Under the pieces are notes generated by a model. It had not been told where the DNA came from and made no database searches. It saw only the letters and a program-made list of their open reading frames with translations. This document shows, one piece after another, positions 24,618 to 35,485 of a stretch of DNA of 42,035 bases; within the stretch, counting starts at the first letter, position 1, and each line of letters begins with the position of its first letter. This DNA is from Acidobacteriota bacterium. GTDB lineage: Bacteria; Acidobacteriota; Aminicenantia; JBFLYD01. The stretch spans positions 1-42,035 of the forward strand of contig JBFLYD010000030.1 in NCBI GenBank assembly GCA_040756905.1, written 5' to 3'. The position numbers and the translations under genes are program-made.

Positions 24618-25148
24618 TTACTCTTTAACTTTTTCCCATAATAAAATATATTTAGCTTTGTTTTGTTTTTCTAATTCGTTCTTAACTTTTTCGGCTTCCT
24701 CTTTTGATTGGTAACTTCCAATTCTAACTCTGAACACAGGATTTTTTTCTTCTTTTAATGGATCAAGTATTGCTACTTTAAATCCCTTTTTTGAATATTC
24801 AGAAGCTAATTTATCAGCCGAGGCTTTTGTACTGAAAGCTCCGATTTGAATAAAATATAATAATTCTGGTTTCAGTTTCTCCTGAGGTAGTGCTTTTTTT
24901 ACCTCAGGTTTTTTTTCTTCTGGCTTTGCTTGTTCTTTCTGGGGCTCTGGTTTTATAATAACTGGAGGTTTAGTTATTTCTTCGATTTTTTCTTTCGCTA
25001 ATTTTTTCTCCTGGGCAGAGCTGTATTTTTTCCCAACAGAGACTCCCATTATGAAAATTAAAACTTCAAGACCAAGAACAAGAATTAAGAGAAATATAAG
25101 TTTTGGATAGGTAATTTTTACTTCATATTCACCATATTCTTTTCGCAT
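24618..25148 (-). CDS. SPOR-domain membrane protein
   Basis: The 176-residue protein has a short cytoplasmic start, one membrane helix (about 16-36), a Lys/Pro/Glu-rich linker (about 45-92) and a C-terminal SPOR domain (about 95-170: YFIQIGAFSTKASADKLA, then VFRVRIGSYQSKEEAEKV). SPOR domains bind denuded glycan strands of septal peptidoglycan, so a role in division or cell-wall remodelling is likely. It follows slipin by 33 bases and is probably in the NfeD-slipin operon. Confidence 0.88.
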   Translation of the reverse strand: MRKEYGEYEVKITYPKLIFLLILVLGLEVLIFIMGVSVGKKYSSAQEKKLAKEKIEEITKPPVIIKPEPQKEQAKPEEKKPEVKKALPQEKLKPELLYFIQIGAFSTKASADKLASEYSKKGFKVAILDPLKEEKNPVFRVRIGSYQSKEEAEKVKNELEKQNKAKYILLWEKVKE

Positions 25149-25181
25149 TAAAATTTTTCTCCATCAATCAAAAAATAGGGT

Positions 25182-25928
25182 TTATTTTTTTTCAGATATA
25201 AAAGCTTTCATCAAATCCAGAGGAAGAGGGAATATTATCGTTGAATTTTTTTCAGTTGCTATTTCGGTCAGAGTTTGCAAATATCTCAATTGTATAGTAA
25301 TTGGGTTCTGGGAAACTATTTCAGCAGCATTATGGAGAGTATTTGATGCCTTATACTCTCCTTCGGCATGGATGATTTTCGCCCTCTTTTCTCTTTCTGC
25401 TTCTGCCTGTTTTGCAATTGCCCTTTGCATTTCGACTGGTAAGTCCACATATTTAACCTCAACCCCGATTACTTTTACTCCCCATGGGTCAGTATGTTTA
25501 TCGATTATATTCTGAAGCGTTAAATTTAATTTTTCTCTTTCTGCCAGGAGTTCATCAAGTTCTGCCTGACCTAAAACTGATCTTAAAGTCGTTTGAGAAA
25601 TCTGGGAAGTGGCGTAAAGAAAATCTTGAACCTCAACAACAGCTTTATTTGGGTCAATAACTCTAAAATAAACCACTGCGTTCACTTTAACTGATACATT
25701 ATCTCTTGTTATGAGATCCTGAGCTGGGACATCCAATACAACAGTTCTCAGAGAGACTCTTACCATTTTATCGATTGGGGCAAAAACAAGGATAATTCCA
25801 GGACCTTTTGGTCTGGGAAGTAATCTCCCAAGTCTGAAAATTACTCCTCTTTCGTATTCTCTTAAAATTTTGATGGAGTTTAAAATGTAAAGAAGTATTA
25901 TCCCGAGAATAATTAAAATTGGGCTCAT
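25182..25928 (-). CDS. Slipin, SPFH/band 7 family
   Basis: This is a stomatin-like protein with one N-terminal membrane segment (2-20) and an SPFH domain (about 22-200: [31 protein letters not shown]). A coiled region rich in Ala/Glu follows ([20 protein letters not shown]). The C-terminal [10 protein letters not shown] is the usual end in prokaryotic slipins and is the kind of segment cleaved by the partner NfeD protease in Pyrococcus. Slipins organise membrane microdomains. The ribosome site AGGAGG is strong. It lies 13 bases after the NfeD gene. Confidence 0.93.
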   Translation of the reverse strand: MSPILIILGIILLYILNSIKILREYERGVIFRLGRLLPRPKGPGIILVFAPIDKMVRVSLRTVVLDVPAQDLITRDNVSVKVNAVVYFRVIDPNKAVVEVQDFLYATSQISQTTLRSVLGQAELDELLAEREKLNLTLQNIIDKHTDPWGVKVIGVEVKYVDLPVEMQRAIAKQAEAEREKRAKIIHAEGEYKASNTLHNAAEIVSQNPITIQLRYLQTLTEIATEKNSTIIFPLPLDLMKAFISEKK

Positions 25929-25941
25929 TTAATTCCTCCTT

Positions 25942-27213
25942 TTATTCTTCAAATTTTTCAACTACTAATTTAAGTCCATTTATTTTTTTTACTATTATTT
26001 TTGAACCTTTTAAAATTTTTTGATATGAACATGCATCCCAGATTTCTCCGTGGATGAAAGTTTTTCCTGATTCTCCAATATCTGTTAAAGCTTCTCCAAT
26101 TTCTCCTACCATTCCCTGTTCTCCTGTGAATACTTTTTTTCTATGGGTTTTAATTGCTAAATAGAGGAGGAAAATAAAAATGAGAGAGATTCCTATTGCG
26201 ACAGGGAAAATCAAACTCAATTCAGGTTTCATTTCTGGAATCGGTGCATTGAAAAGCATTAATGAGCCGAATATCATTGCTATTACTCCTCCTATTCCAA
26301 GAACTCCATAACTCTGGATCTTGACTTCTGCGATAAAAAGTCCAAGGCTGAGCAGGATCAAAAGTAGACCCACATAATTTATTGGAAGAATTTGGAATGA
26401 AAAAAAGGCCAGAAGAAGACATATTCCACCAAGGACCCCTGGGAATATAGCTCCAGGATTACTCAATTCAAAATATATACCAAGCATTCCGAGTATCAGA
26501 AGGATATAAGCAAGGTTCGGATTTGAAATAATACTTAAAATTTTTTGCCTGGCTGACATTGGAACTTCTTTTTTTTCGGCATTTTTTATCCTTAGCAAGA
26601 CTTCTTTTCCGCTGAATTTTTTTATTTTTTTGTTGTGGAGCTTATCTTTTATTTCATCAGGAGAATTTGCTATAAAATCAATCAATCCACCTTTTAAAGC
26701 TTCCTCTTCAGTATATGACTGACTGGTCTTTACAGCTTCCTCTGACATTTTTATGTTTCTTCCTCTCTTTGAGGCAAGACTTTTTGCATATGAAATTGCA
26801 TCATTTGTAATTTTGTCACTCATAACAGGATCTATTTTCTCGCCTGTTGCTGATACAGGATGGGCAGCTCCTATTGATGTTCCCGATGACATGATAGCTA
26901 TATCAGAGGCAAGAGTAATAAAAAAACCTGCAGACCCAGCCCTCGCTCCAGGAGGACAAACCCACACTGCAACAGGTGTTTCAGAATTGAGAATCTTTTG
27001 AATAATCTCTCTCATTGAGATATCAAGGCCACCAGGAGTATCGAGCTTTATTATCAATAGCTCAGCTTTTTCTTTATCAGCTTTTGCGATTGAATTACAT
27101 ATATATTCAGAGGAAACGGGGTGGATGGGCTGGCTTACTTCAATTATTATAATGGAAGAGAAGAGATAAACATGGGTCAAAGAAATAATAAATACAAAAA
27201 AAATTTTTTTCAT
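25942..27213 (-). CDS. NfeD-type membrane serine protease
   Basis: This is a long-form NfeD. A signal segment (1-20) precedes a ClpP-like protease domain (about 22-210) with substrate-loop DTPGG (58-62). The catalytic serine is S94 in ARAGSAGFF and the lysine is K134 in SDKITND, as in the Ser-Lys dyad of Pyrococcus PH1510. Four or five membrane helices follow (about 232-350) and the C-terminal OB-like NfeD domain (about 365-423) ends the chain. The slipin partner is directly downstream. The gene has no Shine-Dalgarno, and its -10 box ends eight bases before the ATG. Confidence 0.93.
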   Translation of the reverse strand: MKKIFFVFIISLTHVYLFSSIIIIEVSQPIHPVSSEYICNSIAKADKEKAELLIIKLDTPGGLDISMREIIQKILNSETPVAVWVCPPGARAGSAGFFITLASDIAIMSSGTSIGAAHPVSATGEKIDPVMSDKITNDAISYAKSLASKRGRNIKMSEEAVKTSQSYTEEEALKGGLIDFIANSPDEIKDKLHNKKIKKFSGKEVLLRIKNAEKKEVPMSARQKILSIISNPNLAYILLILGMLGIYFELSNPGAIFPGVLGGICLLLAFFSFQILPINYVGLLLILLSLGLFIAEVKIQSYGVLGIGGVIAMIFGSLMLFNAPIPEMKPELSLIFPVAIGISLIFIFLLYLAIKTHRKKVFTGEQGMVGEIGEALTDIGESGKTFIHGEIWDACSYQKILKGSKIIVKKINGLKLVVEKFEE

Positions 27214-27221
27214 TCTAAGAA

Positions 27222-27251
27222 ATTTTAATCATTTATCTTAAAATAAGTCAA
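27222..27251 (-). promoter_or_regulatory. Promoter of the NfeD-slipin-SPOR operon
   Basis: On the minus strand, TTGACT (27246-27251) is followed after 18 bases by TAAAAT (27222-27227). The ATG begins at 27213, eight bases after the -10 box, so the message would have a leader of about two bases or none. Confidence 0.6.
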
Positions 27252-27283
27252 GTTAATAAAAATAATATGGAGCCTTAAAAAAC

Positions 27284-27312
27284 TTGACAAGAAATTTATG
27301 AAAATATATTAT
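27284..27312 (+). promoter_or_regulatory. Promoter of the TPR-ligA region
   Basis: TTGACA (27284-27289), a 17-base spacer and TATTAT (27307-27312) form a near-consensus housekeeping promoter. The leader would be about 24 bases and carries GAGGTG just before the ATG at 27343, so this gene has a conventional leader. Confidence 0.75.
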
Positions 27313-27342
27313 TCTTTCGTTAATTACAGTATGAGGTGATTT

Positions 27343-28326
27343 ATGATTAAGAAGCGATTAACAATCTTATTATTTATTTTCTATCTGGTAATGCCATCTA
27401 TGGCTCAAACGACAATAGAAGAAGACGCATACAAATTGTTCATCAAGGCCATTCAGGAAAAAAATCTATCGAAGAGAATTGAAATTTTTAACGAATATCT
27501 CAACAACTATGCAAAATTGGGTTTGATGTATGATAAATTTGTTTATATGAATTTAGCGTTTACTTATAATGATCTCCGTAGATTTGATAAGGTTGTAGAA
27601 TCTGGAGAAAAAGCCCTTTCTTTTTCAGATTTGGGAAATATGGAGAGAGCAAATTTGCTCAATGTTGTAGCTGGGGCATATGCTGAATTGAATAAGAATT
27701 TAGAAAAGGCTTTGAATTATTCCAAAACAGCTATTCAGATTGCTTCGAATAGTTTAAAAGTAGAGTCCCAGGCTAATAAACCAGAAGAATGGAAAAAAGT
27801 TTTAGGAGCAGGGCATTTTGTAGAGGGCTCAATTTATTTTAAAAGGAAAGAATATAAAAATGGACTCGACTCTTGGACAAAAGCTTATAAAGAACTCAGA
27901 GCTCCTGAAATAATAAAGGAAATTAGAAAGAATGGAAAAAGTTTTTATGCCGATAAAAAATTTGGTGAGGCTGAGATGTTTTTTAGAACCTCCTATGAGC
28001 TCTCCAAAGACCCTGAATGTGCCTATTGGTATGGAAAAACCAATTACCAATTAAGTCATAAATCAGAGGCATTGGAGTATTTTAAAATTGCTTATTCAAA
28101 GAAGAAAGATTCAGAAATTGCTTACAATATAGGAATATTACTTTTGCAGGCTAATAGGCCTGACGAAGCTTTTAATTATCTAAGTGAAGCTTCGGTTTTG
28201 AATAACAGTAAATTTTCAGGTGATGCAAGAAAACTCCTTGAAAGCGAGTATTTCAAGAAGTTTGGAAATATTGATGGCATTCCGAAGCTTCTTGAAGATG
28301 CCAAGAAGAGGCTCGGAATAAGTTGA
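27343..28326 (+). CDS. Exported TPR-repeat protein
   Basis: A signal peptide (about 1-21, ending in MPSMAQ) suggests export to the periplasm. The rest is a series of helical pairs with TPR character, clearest in FVYMNLAFTYNDLRRFDKVV, ALNYSKTAIQIA, AEMFFRTSYELSKDPECA and SEIAYNIGILLLQANRPDEA. It has no enzymatic motif, and the role is unknown. The ribosome site is GAGGTG. ligA follows after 45 bases. Confidence 0.8.
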   Translation: MIKKRLTILLFIFYLVMPSMAQTTIEEDAYKLFIKAIQEKNLSKRIEIFNEYLNNYAKLGLMYDKFVYMNLAFTYNDLRRFDKVVESGEKALSFSDLGNMERANLLNVVAGAYAELNKNLEKALNYSKTAIQIASNSLKVESQANKPEEWKKVLGAGHFVEGSIYFKRKEYKNGLDSWTKAYKELRAPEIIKEIRKNGKSFYADKKFGEAEMFFRTSYELSKDPECAYWYGKTNYQLSHKSEALEYFKIAYSKKKDSEIAYNIGILLLQANRPDEAFNYLSEASVLNNSKFSGDARKLLESEYFKKFGNIDGIPKLLEDAKKRLGIS

Positions 28327-28350
28327 GAGAATAAATAGTTCAGTTATTAG

Positions 28351-30369
<2,019 letters not shown>

Positions 30370-30390
30370 CATTTGTGTTATTTTTTTAAT

Positions 30391-31233
30391 ATGAGAATAT
30401 ACATTTCGCAGAATTCATCTTTTTTAGGTGATGTAAAGAGAAATTGGGAGAGGGATCTCTCAAACATTGAAAAGGCAATAGAAAAAAAAGCGGATCTGAT
30501 AATATTTCCTGAGCTGAGCATAACTGGATATTCACTCCAGGATCTTGTCCAGGATGTAGCATTGGAATTAAAAAAAATGAAAATAGAGGAGAAACTTAAG
30601 GAATTAAGTAAAAAAATATCAATAATAACAGGGTATGTCGAAGAGGAGAGTAAAGGGTTATTTTATAATTCAGCCTTATTTTTTAGTGAGGGCGAAGTTA
30701 TTCATAAGCATAAAAAAGTTTATCTTCCCAACTTCGGGCTTTTTGATGAAAAGAAATTTTTTGCTGGAGGGAAAAATTTTAAGACTTTTAACACAAAATT
30801 TGGGAAGTTTGGCTTATTGATATGCAGGGATTTTTTCCATATTTCTTCATCCTATGTGTTATTTTTAGGGAATGTTGATTATTTGGTGGTCATTTCTGCT
30901 TCTCCATCAAGGCAGATTAAGGAAGACCCCTCATTTGTATCAACGGAGAGCTGGGAGCTTATTGGAAAGGTAGTCTCAAAATTTTTTACTACATATGTAA
31001 TGTATGTCAATAGAGTAGGTTTTGAAGATGGGCTTGGATTCAGTGGCGGCTCCTACATTTATGACCCATTTGGAAACTTGGCCTGGAAAGCCCCTTACCT
31101 TGAAGAACATTTCGAAATAAAGGAGATAAATCCCCTTGATCTAAGGAGAGCAAGAGTAATAGCCACGTACAGAAGGGATGAGATGCCAGAAATAATTTAT
31201 TTTGAAGTTGAGAGATTGATAAAGGAGAGATGA
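30391..31233 (+). CDS. Glutaminase (nitrilase-fold) subunit of NAD synthase
   Basis: This is a carbon-nitrogen hydrolase with the nitrilase triad E41 (IFPELSITGYS), K109 (HKKVYLPNFG) and C145 (LLICRDFFH). The stretch LPNFGLFDEKKFF is the form seen in the glutaminase domain of glutamine-dependent NAD synthases, not in other nitrilases. Its stop overlaps the start of the synthetase gene by four bases. The pair therefore appears to be a split version of the usual fused NadE, with this subunit supplying ammonia from glutamine. I chose the ATG at 30391; a TTG at 30373 has no support. The catalytic Cys is followed by RDFF rather than the more common ED-W-like sequence. Confidence 0.85.
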   Translation: MRIYISQNSSFLGDVKRNWERDLSNIEKAIEKKADLIIFPELSITGYSLQDLVQDVALELKKMKIEEKLKELSKKISIITGYVEEESKGLFYNSALFFSEGEVIHKHKKVYLPNFGLFDEKKFFAGGKNFKTFNTKFGKFGLLICRDFFHISSSYVLFLGNVDYLVVISASPSRQIKEDPSFVSTESWELIGKVVSKFFTTYVMYVNRVGFEDGLGFSGGSYIYDPFGNLAWKAPYLEEHFEIKEINPLDLRRARVIATYRRDEMPEIIYFEVERLIKER

Positions 31234-32042
31234 GACTTAATCAAGATTTACTCAAGAAATTTCTTGTAAAATTCATAAGGGAAGAATTGACAAAATTTGG
31301 TTTTGATAAAGGGATACTGGGGCTTTCAGGGGGAGTAGATTCTACAGTGGCTGCCTTTCTTACAAGTGAAGCATTGGGAAGAGAAAATACCATTGCATTA
31401 ATAATGCCTTACAAGGAATCAGAAAAAAGTAGCGTTAAGGATGCAGTTATGCTGGCAGAATCGAAAGGAATTAGATATAAAATTATTGAAATAACTCCAA
31501 TGATTGATGTTTATTTCAGAGATAACTTCATAGAAAATAGGATAATAAAGGGAAATAAAATGGCGAGAGAAAGGATGTCAATTCTTTACGATTATTCTGC
31601 GAGAGAGAAGGCCCTTGTTATCGGAACGAGTAATAAAACTGAACTTCTCCTTGGTTATGGAACTCTTTGGGGGGATATGGTTTCAGCAGTAAATCCATTA
31701 GGAGATTTATATAAAACACAGGTCTTAGAGCTGGCAGAGTATTTAAAAATTCCAGAAAAAATTTTGAAGAAAATTCCATCAGCTGATTTATGGGTAGGTC
31801 AGACAGATGAAGATGAACTGGGAATGTCTTATCAGGAAATGGATAAAATATTGTATCTATTAGTGGATGAAAGAAAAAGCGCAGAAGAGATAAAAAATTC
31901 GGGTTTTTCAGAGGAAAAAATTTTTTATATCTTAGAAAAAATAAGGGATACCCAGTTTAAGAGGAGATTACCTGTAATCCCGAAGTTATCCTCCAGAACA
32001 CTCAGTTTAGATTTTTTGTATTTTCGTGATTGGGGGAGATAA
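31230..32042 (+). CDS. nadE: NAD synthase, synthetase subunit
   Basis: NadE amidates nicotinic acid adenine dinucleotide to NAD. The N-type ATP-pyrophosphatase loop SGGVDS is at 33-38. Other conserved parts are GTSNKTELLLGYGTLWGD and NPLGDLYKTQV, followed by KIPSADLWVGQTDEDELG. The length of 270 residues matches the short synthetase-only form. Overlap of four bases with the upstream glutaminase gene supports a two-subunit, glutamine-dependent enzyme. Ammonia could be passed between subunits as in fused enzymes; that is inference. Confidence 0.95.
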   Translation: MRLNQDLLKKFLVKFIREELTKFGFDKGILGLSGGVDSTVAAFLTSEALGRENTIALIMPYKESEKSSVKDAVMLAESKGIRYKIIEITPMIDVYFRDNFIENRIIKGNKMARERMSILYDYSAREKALVIGTSNKTELLLGYGTLWGDMVSAVNPLGDLYKTQVLELAEYLKIPEKILKKIPSADLWVGQTDEDELGMSYQEMDKILYLLVDERKSAEEIKNSGFSEEKIFYILEKIRDTQFKRRLPVIPKLSSRTLSLDFLYFRDWGR

Positions 32043-32064
32043 ATAAAATAAATAAAATTCGAAT

Positions 32065-32874
32065 ATGAAAATCAATGGTGTTGAGAAAAGCAGAAAAGGT
32101 GTATTATATATCGTTGCAACCCCTATTGGAAACCTTGAGGATATCACATTAAGAGCTCTTAGAATATTGAGGTCAGTTTCGTTAATTGCATGCGAGGATA
32201 CAAGAGAGACAAGTAAAATCTTAACTAAATATAAAATAAGGAAGAAATTGTTAAGCTATTACAGACCAAAAGAGTCTCAAAAAATACCTTACATTTTAAA
32301 CATTCTAAAGAACGGAGAAGACGTTGCTTTGGTCACAGATTCAGGAACACCTGGGATTTCTGATCCTGGATACCTTTTGATAAAAAGGGTTATAAATGAA
32401 GAAATTCAAGTAATTCCTGTACCTGGAGCATCTTCAATCATGGCAGGACTTATGGCTTCAGGATTGAATACATCATCGTTTAAGTTTGTTGGGTTTCCCC
32501 CAAAAGGAGAGAAAAGAATAAAAAAATTTTTAGAAAGATTAAAATATGAGAGATCCCCGTTAATTTTTTTTGATAACCCGAAAAGAGTAAAAAATTTTAT
32601 AAATATGTTGAAAGACTCTCTCGGAGAAAGGGACATAGTGGTGGCAAGAGAGGTAACAAAAATAAATGAAGAATTCATAAGGGGAAGGGTGAGCGAAGTT
32701 CTAAAGAATGAGAAGTTGGAAAATTTGAAAGGAGAGGTTTCGATTATAGTGGAAGGTTATAAGAAAAAAGGGCATCAGGAAGAGTTTAAAGAGATAGTAA
32801 AAAGAAACTTAAAAAGAGTTATAAAGGAATACGGCATCCCAAAGAAAATTATAAAAGAAATTTTGAGAACTTAA
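32065..32874 (+). CDS. rsmI: 16S rRNA 2'-O-methyltransferase RsmI
   Basis: RsmI methylates the 2'-hydroxyl of C1402 in 16S rRNA, in the decoding centre. It belongs to the tetrapyrrole-methylase-like fold. Diagnostic motifs are ATPIGNLEDIT (18-28), ACEDTRET (42-49), TDSGTPGISDPG (91-102) and PVPGASS (118-124). The length of 269 residues is normal. It lies 22 bases after nadE and is likely in the same transcript. Confidence 0.95.
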   Translation: MKINGVEKSRKGVLYIVATPIGNLEDITLRALRILRSVSLIACEDTRETSKILTKYKIRKKLLSYYRPKESQKIPYILNILKNGEDVALVTDSGTPGISDPGYLLIKRVINEEIQVIPVPGASSIMAGLMASGLNTSSFKFVGFPPKGEKRIKKFLERLKYERSPLIFFDNPKRVKNFINMLKDSLGERDIVVAREVTKINEEFIRGRVSEVLKNEKLENLKGEVSIIVEGYKKKGHQEEFKEIVKRNLKRVIKEYGIPKKIIKEILRT

Positions 32875-32938
32875 CAAAATTATAATCATATATTATATAT
32901 ATATAGAGAGACTAAAATTTATAGGAGGTAAAAGAAAA

Positions 32939-33388
32939 ATGACAATAACAAGATGGGATCCCTGGAGAGACCTTATAACTCTTCAGGAGAAAATGAATAA
33001 ATTGTTTGAAGATAGTTTATTAAGAAGTAAATTTGGTGAGGAAGGCCTTATGACCGGCACATGGAATCCCCCAGTGGATATTTATGAAACCGAGAATAGC
33101 GTTGTTTTAACCGCTGAGATACCTGGGGTTAACGAGAAAGATATTGAAGTCAAACTCGAGAACAACCAGCTGTCCATAAAAGGTGAGAGGAAATTTGAAA
33201 AAGAAACGAAAGAGGAAAATTATCACAGAATTGAAAGATCCTACGGAAGCTTTTATAGAAGTTTTACCATTCCCAATGCCATTGACCAAGATAAAATATC
33301 TGCTGAATACAAAAACGGCATTCTGAAGGTTACGATGCAGAAAAAAGAGGAAGTTAAGCCAAAATCCATTAAAATTAACATAGAATAA
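32939..33388 (+). CDS. Small heat-shock protein, Hsp20 family
   Basis: This is an ATP-independent holdase chaperone. The alpha-crystallin domain occupies about 40-140, with PPVDIYETENSVVLTAEIPG at its start and the closing GILKVTMQKKE. The C-terminal IKIN-like motif supports oligomerisation. The N-terminal WDPWRDLITLQEKMNKLF is typical. The ribosome site AGGAGG stands ten bases before the ATG. I see no CIRCE or ROSE-type element upstream. htpX follows after 53 bases with its own strong ribosome site, so both stress genes may be cotranscribed. Confidence 0.93.
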   Translation: MTITRWDPWRDLITLQEKMNKLFEDSLLRSKFGEEGLMTGTWNPPVDIYETENSVVLTAEIPGVNEKDIEVKLENNQLSIKGERKFEKETKEENYHRIERSYGSFYRSFTIPNAIDQDKISAEYKNGILKVTMQKKEEVKPKSIKINIE

Positions 33389-33441
33389 TGAGCCTTAAAT
33401 AGTGAAGAAAAAAATTTATAAAAACAAGGAGGTAATGAAAG

Positions 33442-34287
33442 GTGAATAATCTCAAAACAGTTATATTGTTAGGACTGTTAACAGGTTTGCTTATTTTTAT
33501 AGGAGATTTAGCAGGCGGAAGAAGTGGAATGCTAATAGCTTTAATTTTTGCAGGAATTTTGAACTTCGGTTCCCTTTGGTTCTCCGATAAAATAATACTT
33601 TCAATGTATAAAGCAAAAGAGGTTAATTCTTCGAGATTCCCTATTCTCCATGGAATAGTTGAAGAATTAAGCAGAAGAGCAGGGATACCAAAACCAAAAG
33701 TTTATCTTATTCCATCTCAATCTCCAAATGCTTTTGCTACAGGCAGAAGTCCTCGTAAAGGAGCAGTTGCAGTAACTGAAGGGCTTTTAAAGATAATGGA
33801 AGAAGAAGAATTGAGAGGAGTTTTATCCCATGAGGTTTCTCATATAAAGAATCGAGATACATTTGTAAGTGCAGTTGCAGCAACTCTTGCAGGGGCAATT
33901 ATGTTTTTAGCTCGCCAGTTGCAATGGTTGTTTCTTTTTTATGGAGTAGGAGATAGAGATAGAAGAGAAGGAGGAGGTTTGGGGCTTATATTTACTCTGA
34001 TATTAGCTCCTATTGCAGCTCTACTAATTCAGATGGCAATATCCAGATCAAGAGAGTATAAAGCAGATGAATCAGGTGCAAGAATTTCAGGTACTCCTCT
34101 GGCTCTTGCATCTGCCCTTGAAAAATTAACATTGTATTCAAAGAGAATCCCCATGAAAGTAGAGCCATCCACATCCCATATGTTTATTGTCTCTCCCCTT
34201 CGAGGTGAATCAATTTTCTCTCTGTTCAGTACGCATCCACCTGTTGAAAAGAGAATTATGAAACTAAGAGAATTAGCAAGATTATAA
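33442..34287 (+). CDS. htpX: Membrane zinc metalloprotease HtpX
   Basis: HtpX is an M48-family inner-membrane protease that degrades damaged membrane proteins. Two membrane segments lie near the N-terminus (about 6-23 and 28-47). The zinc motif HEVSH is at 130-134 and the third ligand is the glutamate in SREYKADES. Two more hydrophobic segments follow the zinc site (about 147-165 and 178-200). The start is GTG at 33442 with AAGGAGG at 33426-33432; the ATG at 33435 runs into a stop after four codons. It converges on comF with four bases between the stops. Confidence 0.95.
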   Translation: MNNLKTVILLGLLTGLLIFIGDLAGGRSGMLIALIFAGILNFGSLWFSDKIILSMYKAKEVNSSRFPILHGIVEELSRRAGIPKPKVYLIPSQSPNAFATGRSPRKGAVAVTEGLLKIMEEEELRGVLSHEVSHIKNRDTFVSAVAATLAGAIMFLARQLQWLFLFYGVGDRDRREGGGLGLIFTLILAPIAALLIQMAISRSREYKADESGARISGTPLALASALEKLTLYSKRIPMKVEPSTSHMFIVSPLRGESIFSLFSTHPPVEKRIMKLRELARL

Positions 34288-34291
34288 GAAT

Positions 34292-35053
34292 TTATAAGGA
34301 GCGGGCAAGAGTAATGATAGAAATGCTTTTAGGGTTTCCTTTTAATAAAGTTTTTGCACATTCAAAAATGGTAGAGCCTGTAGTATATACATCATCAACC
34401 AGTAATATGTTTTTATCTTTTATAACTTCTGCATTTTTCAACTGAAAGGCTCCATGAATATTTCTCTTTCTTTCGTTAAAATCTATTAAAGTTTGGGGAA
34501 TCGTATTTTTTCTCTTTACTAGAACATCATTTAAAATTTTTTTGTTTACCATTCTATTGATTTCTTTTGAAATTAATTCTGACTGGTTGAATCCTCTTTC
34601 CTTCAATCTTTTTTTATGGAGAGGAACTGGAATGATGAAATCTATCTCTGAGAAATTTATATCAATTTTTGTAGAATTATAAAGGAATAATGCCAGTTTA
34701 CCTCCCAAAGATTTAATCTTTCTGAATTTAAAAAGGAGAATCAGTTCCTTGAGTGTTCCGTCATATAACCCAGCTGATCTGTGAATTTTAAATGGTGGTT
34801 TTTCTTTCAGGCAATCACTGCAGAAATGGAAACTGTAAGGAGCTCTGAAAGGCTTTCCACATAAGATACAGCAAGGGCCCCTGAAAGGCTTTAGATTCTG
34901 ATAGCAATTATTACAGATAGCTTTTTCATAATAATTCCCTAAAGGAGAATTGCATATCTTGCATTTTGATGGATATACTAATATTTCAATTAGATTGAGA
35001 AAATTTATAAGATAATGTTTTATTACTTGGATTTTTCGATTTTTTCCTGGCAT
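34292..35053 (-). CDS. ComF-family phosphoribosyltransferase-like protein
   Basis: The protein belongs to the ComFC/GntX group linked to DNA uptake in transformable bacteria. An N-terminal double zinc-ribbon has Cys pairs at 31/34, 47/50, 62/65 and 78/81. The C-terminal type I phosphoribosyltransferase domain has the PRPP loop LLVDDVYTTGST (217-228) and the typical ERGFNQSELI. The length of 253 residues is normal. Its annotated ATG lies within the 3' end of the DksA-like gene (31-base overlap); no better start is visible before the first Cys pair. Other transformation genes are not in the window apart from cinA, so competence is not demonstrated. Confidence 0.88.
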   Translation of the reverse strand: MPGKNRKIQVIKHYLINFLNLIEILVYPSKCKICNSPLGNYYEKAICNNCYQNLKPFRGPCCILCGKPFRAPYSFHFCSDCLKEKPPFKIHRSAGLYDGTLKELILLFKFRKIKSLGGKLALFLYNSTKIDINFSEIDFIIPVPLHKKRLKERGFNQSELISKEINRMVNKKILNDVLVKRKNTIPQTLIDFNERKRNIHGAFQLKNAEVIKDKNILLVDDVYTTGSTIFECAKTLLKGNPKSISIITLARSL

Positions 35054-35373
35054 TCAATGCAATATTTTGCCCAGGGAAGAGCTTCCAAGCGCTTTTCACC
35101 TATTGCGGTTCCACAAGAAAGGCAATACCCAAAACTACCTCTTTCAATCCTTTTCAGAGCTTCTTCAATCTGGGTGAGTAGCTCTCTCTCAGAATTGGAA
35201 AGACTGTATAAAAATTCTTTTGAATATGCTGAAGATGCTTTATCAGCTTGATCCTGAGTATCATCATAATCTGTTAACTTTCCTATCTCTTCACTTTGTG
35301 TTAGATTTCTAATTATTTCTTCCCTCTTTGTTAACAGTCTTTTTCTGAATAATTCCAGTCTTTTTTTTGGCAT
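35023..35373 (-). CDS. DksA/TraR-type RNA polymerase-binding protein
   Basis: The 116-residue protein has a long N-terminal coiled coil with the tip motif DQADKA (D41, D44, A46), the DxxDxA signature of DksA proteins that act in the RNA polymerase secondary channel. The C-terminal zinc finger has C84, C87, C105 and C108, in a RGSFGYCLSCG setting. It probably tunes transcription, possibly with ppGpp. A clear promoter (35405-35433) and an AGAGG ribosome site lie upstream. comF overlaps its 3' end, so the two form one unit. Confidence 0.9.
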   Translation of the reverse strand: MPKKRLELFRKRLLTKREEIIRNLTQSEEIGKLTDYDDTQDQADKASSAYSKEFLYSLSNSERELLTQIEEALKRIERGSFGYCLSCGTAIGEKRLEALPWAKYCIECQEKIEKSK

Positions 35374-35404
35374 AAATTACCTCTGCTAACTTTACAGAAC
35401 TTCG

Positions 35405-35433
35405 ATTATAAATGAAATATTTTTTTTTGACAA
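35405..35433 (-). promoter_or_regulatory. Promoter of the DksA-like gene and comF
   Basis: On the minus strand, TTGTCA (35428-35433), a 17-base spacer and TATAAT (35405-35410) give a near-consensus promoter with an expected leader of about 25 bases. Confidence 0.75.
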
Positions 35434-35485
35434 TAATATTTTTGACGATTTTTATCCTTATGAGATTTAATTTATTTTTAAAAAT

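Noticed and set aside
32875-32938. Heat-shock control element (CIRCE or RNA thermometer) before hsp20
   Set aside because: There is no TTAGCACTC-N9-GAGTGCTAA pair. The short TATATATA run could pair weakly with itself, but it does not cover the AGGAGG site.
34292-35053. A DNA-uptake locus made of comF and cinA
   Set aside because: comF-like and cinA genes are common in non-competent bacteria, they are 29 kb apart here, and no comEA/comEC or type IV pilus genes are present.
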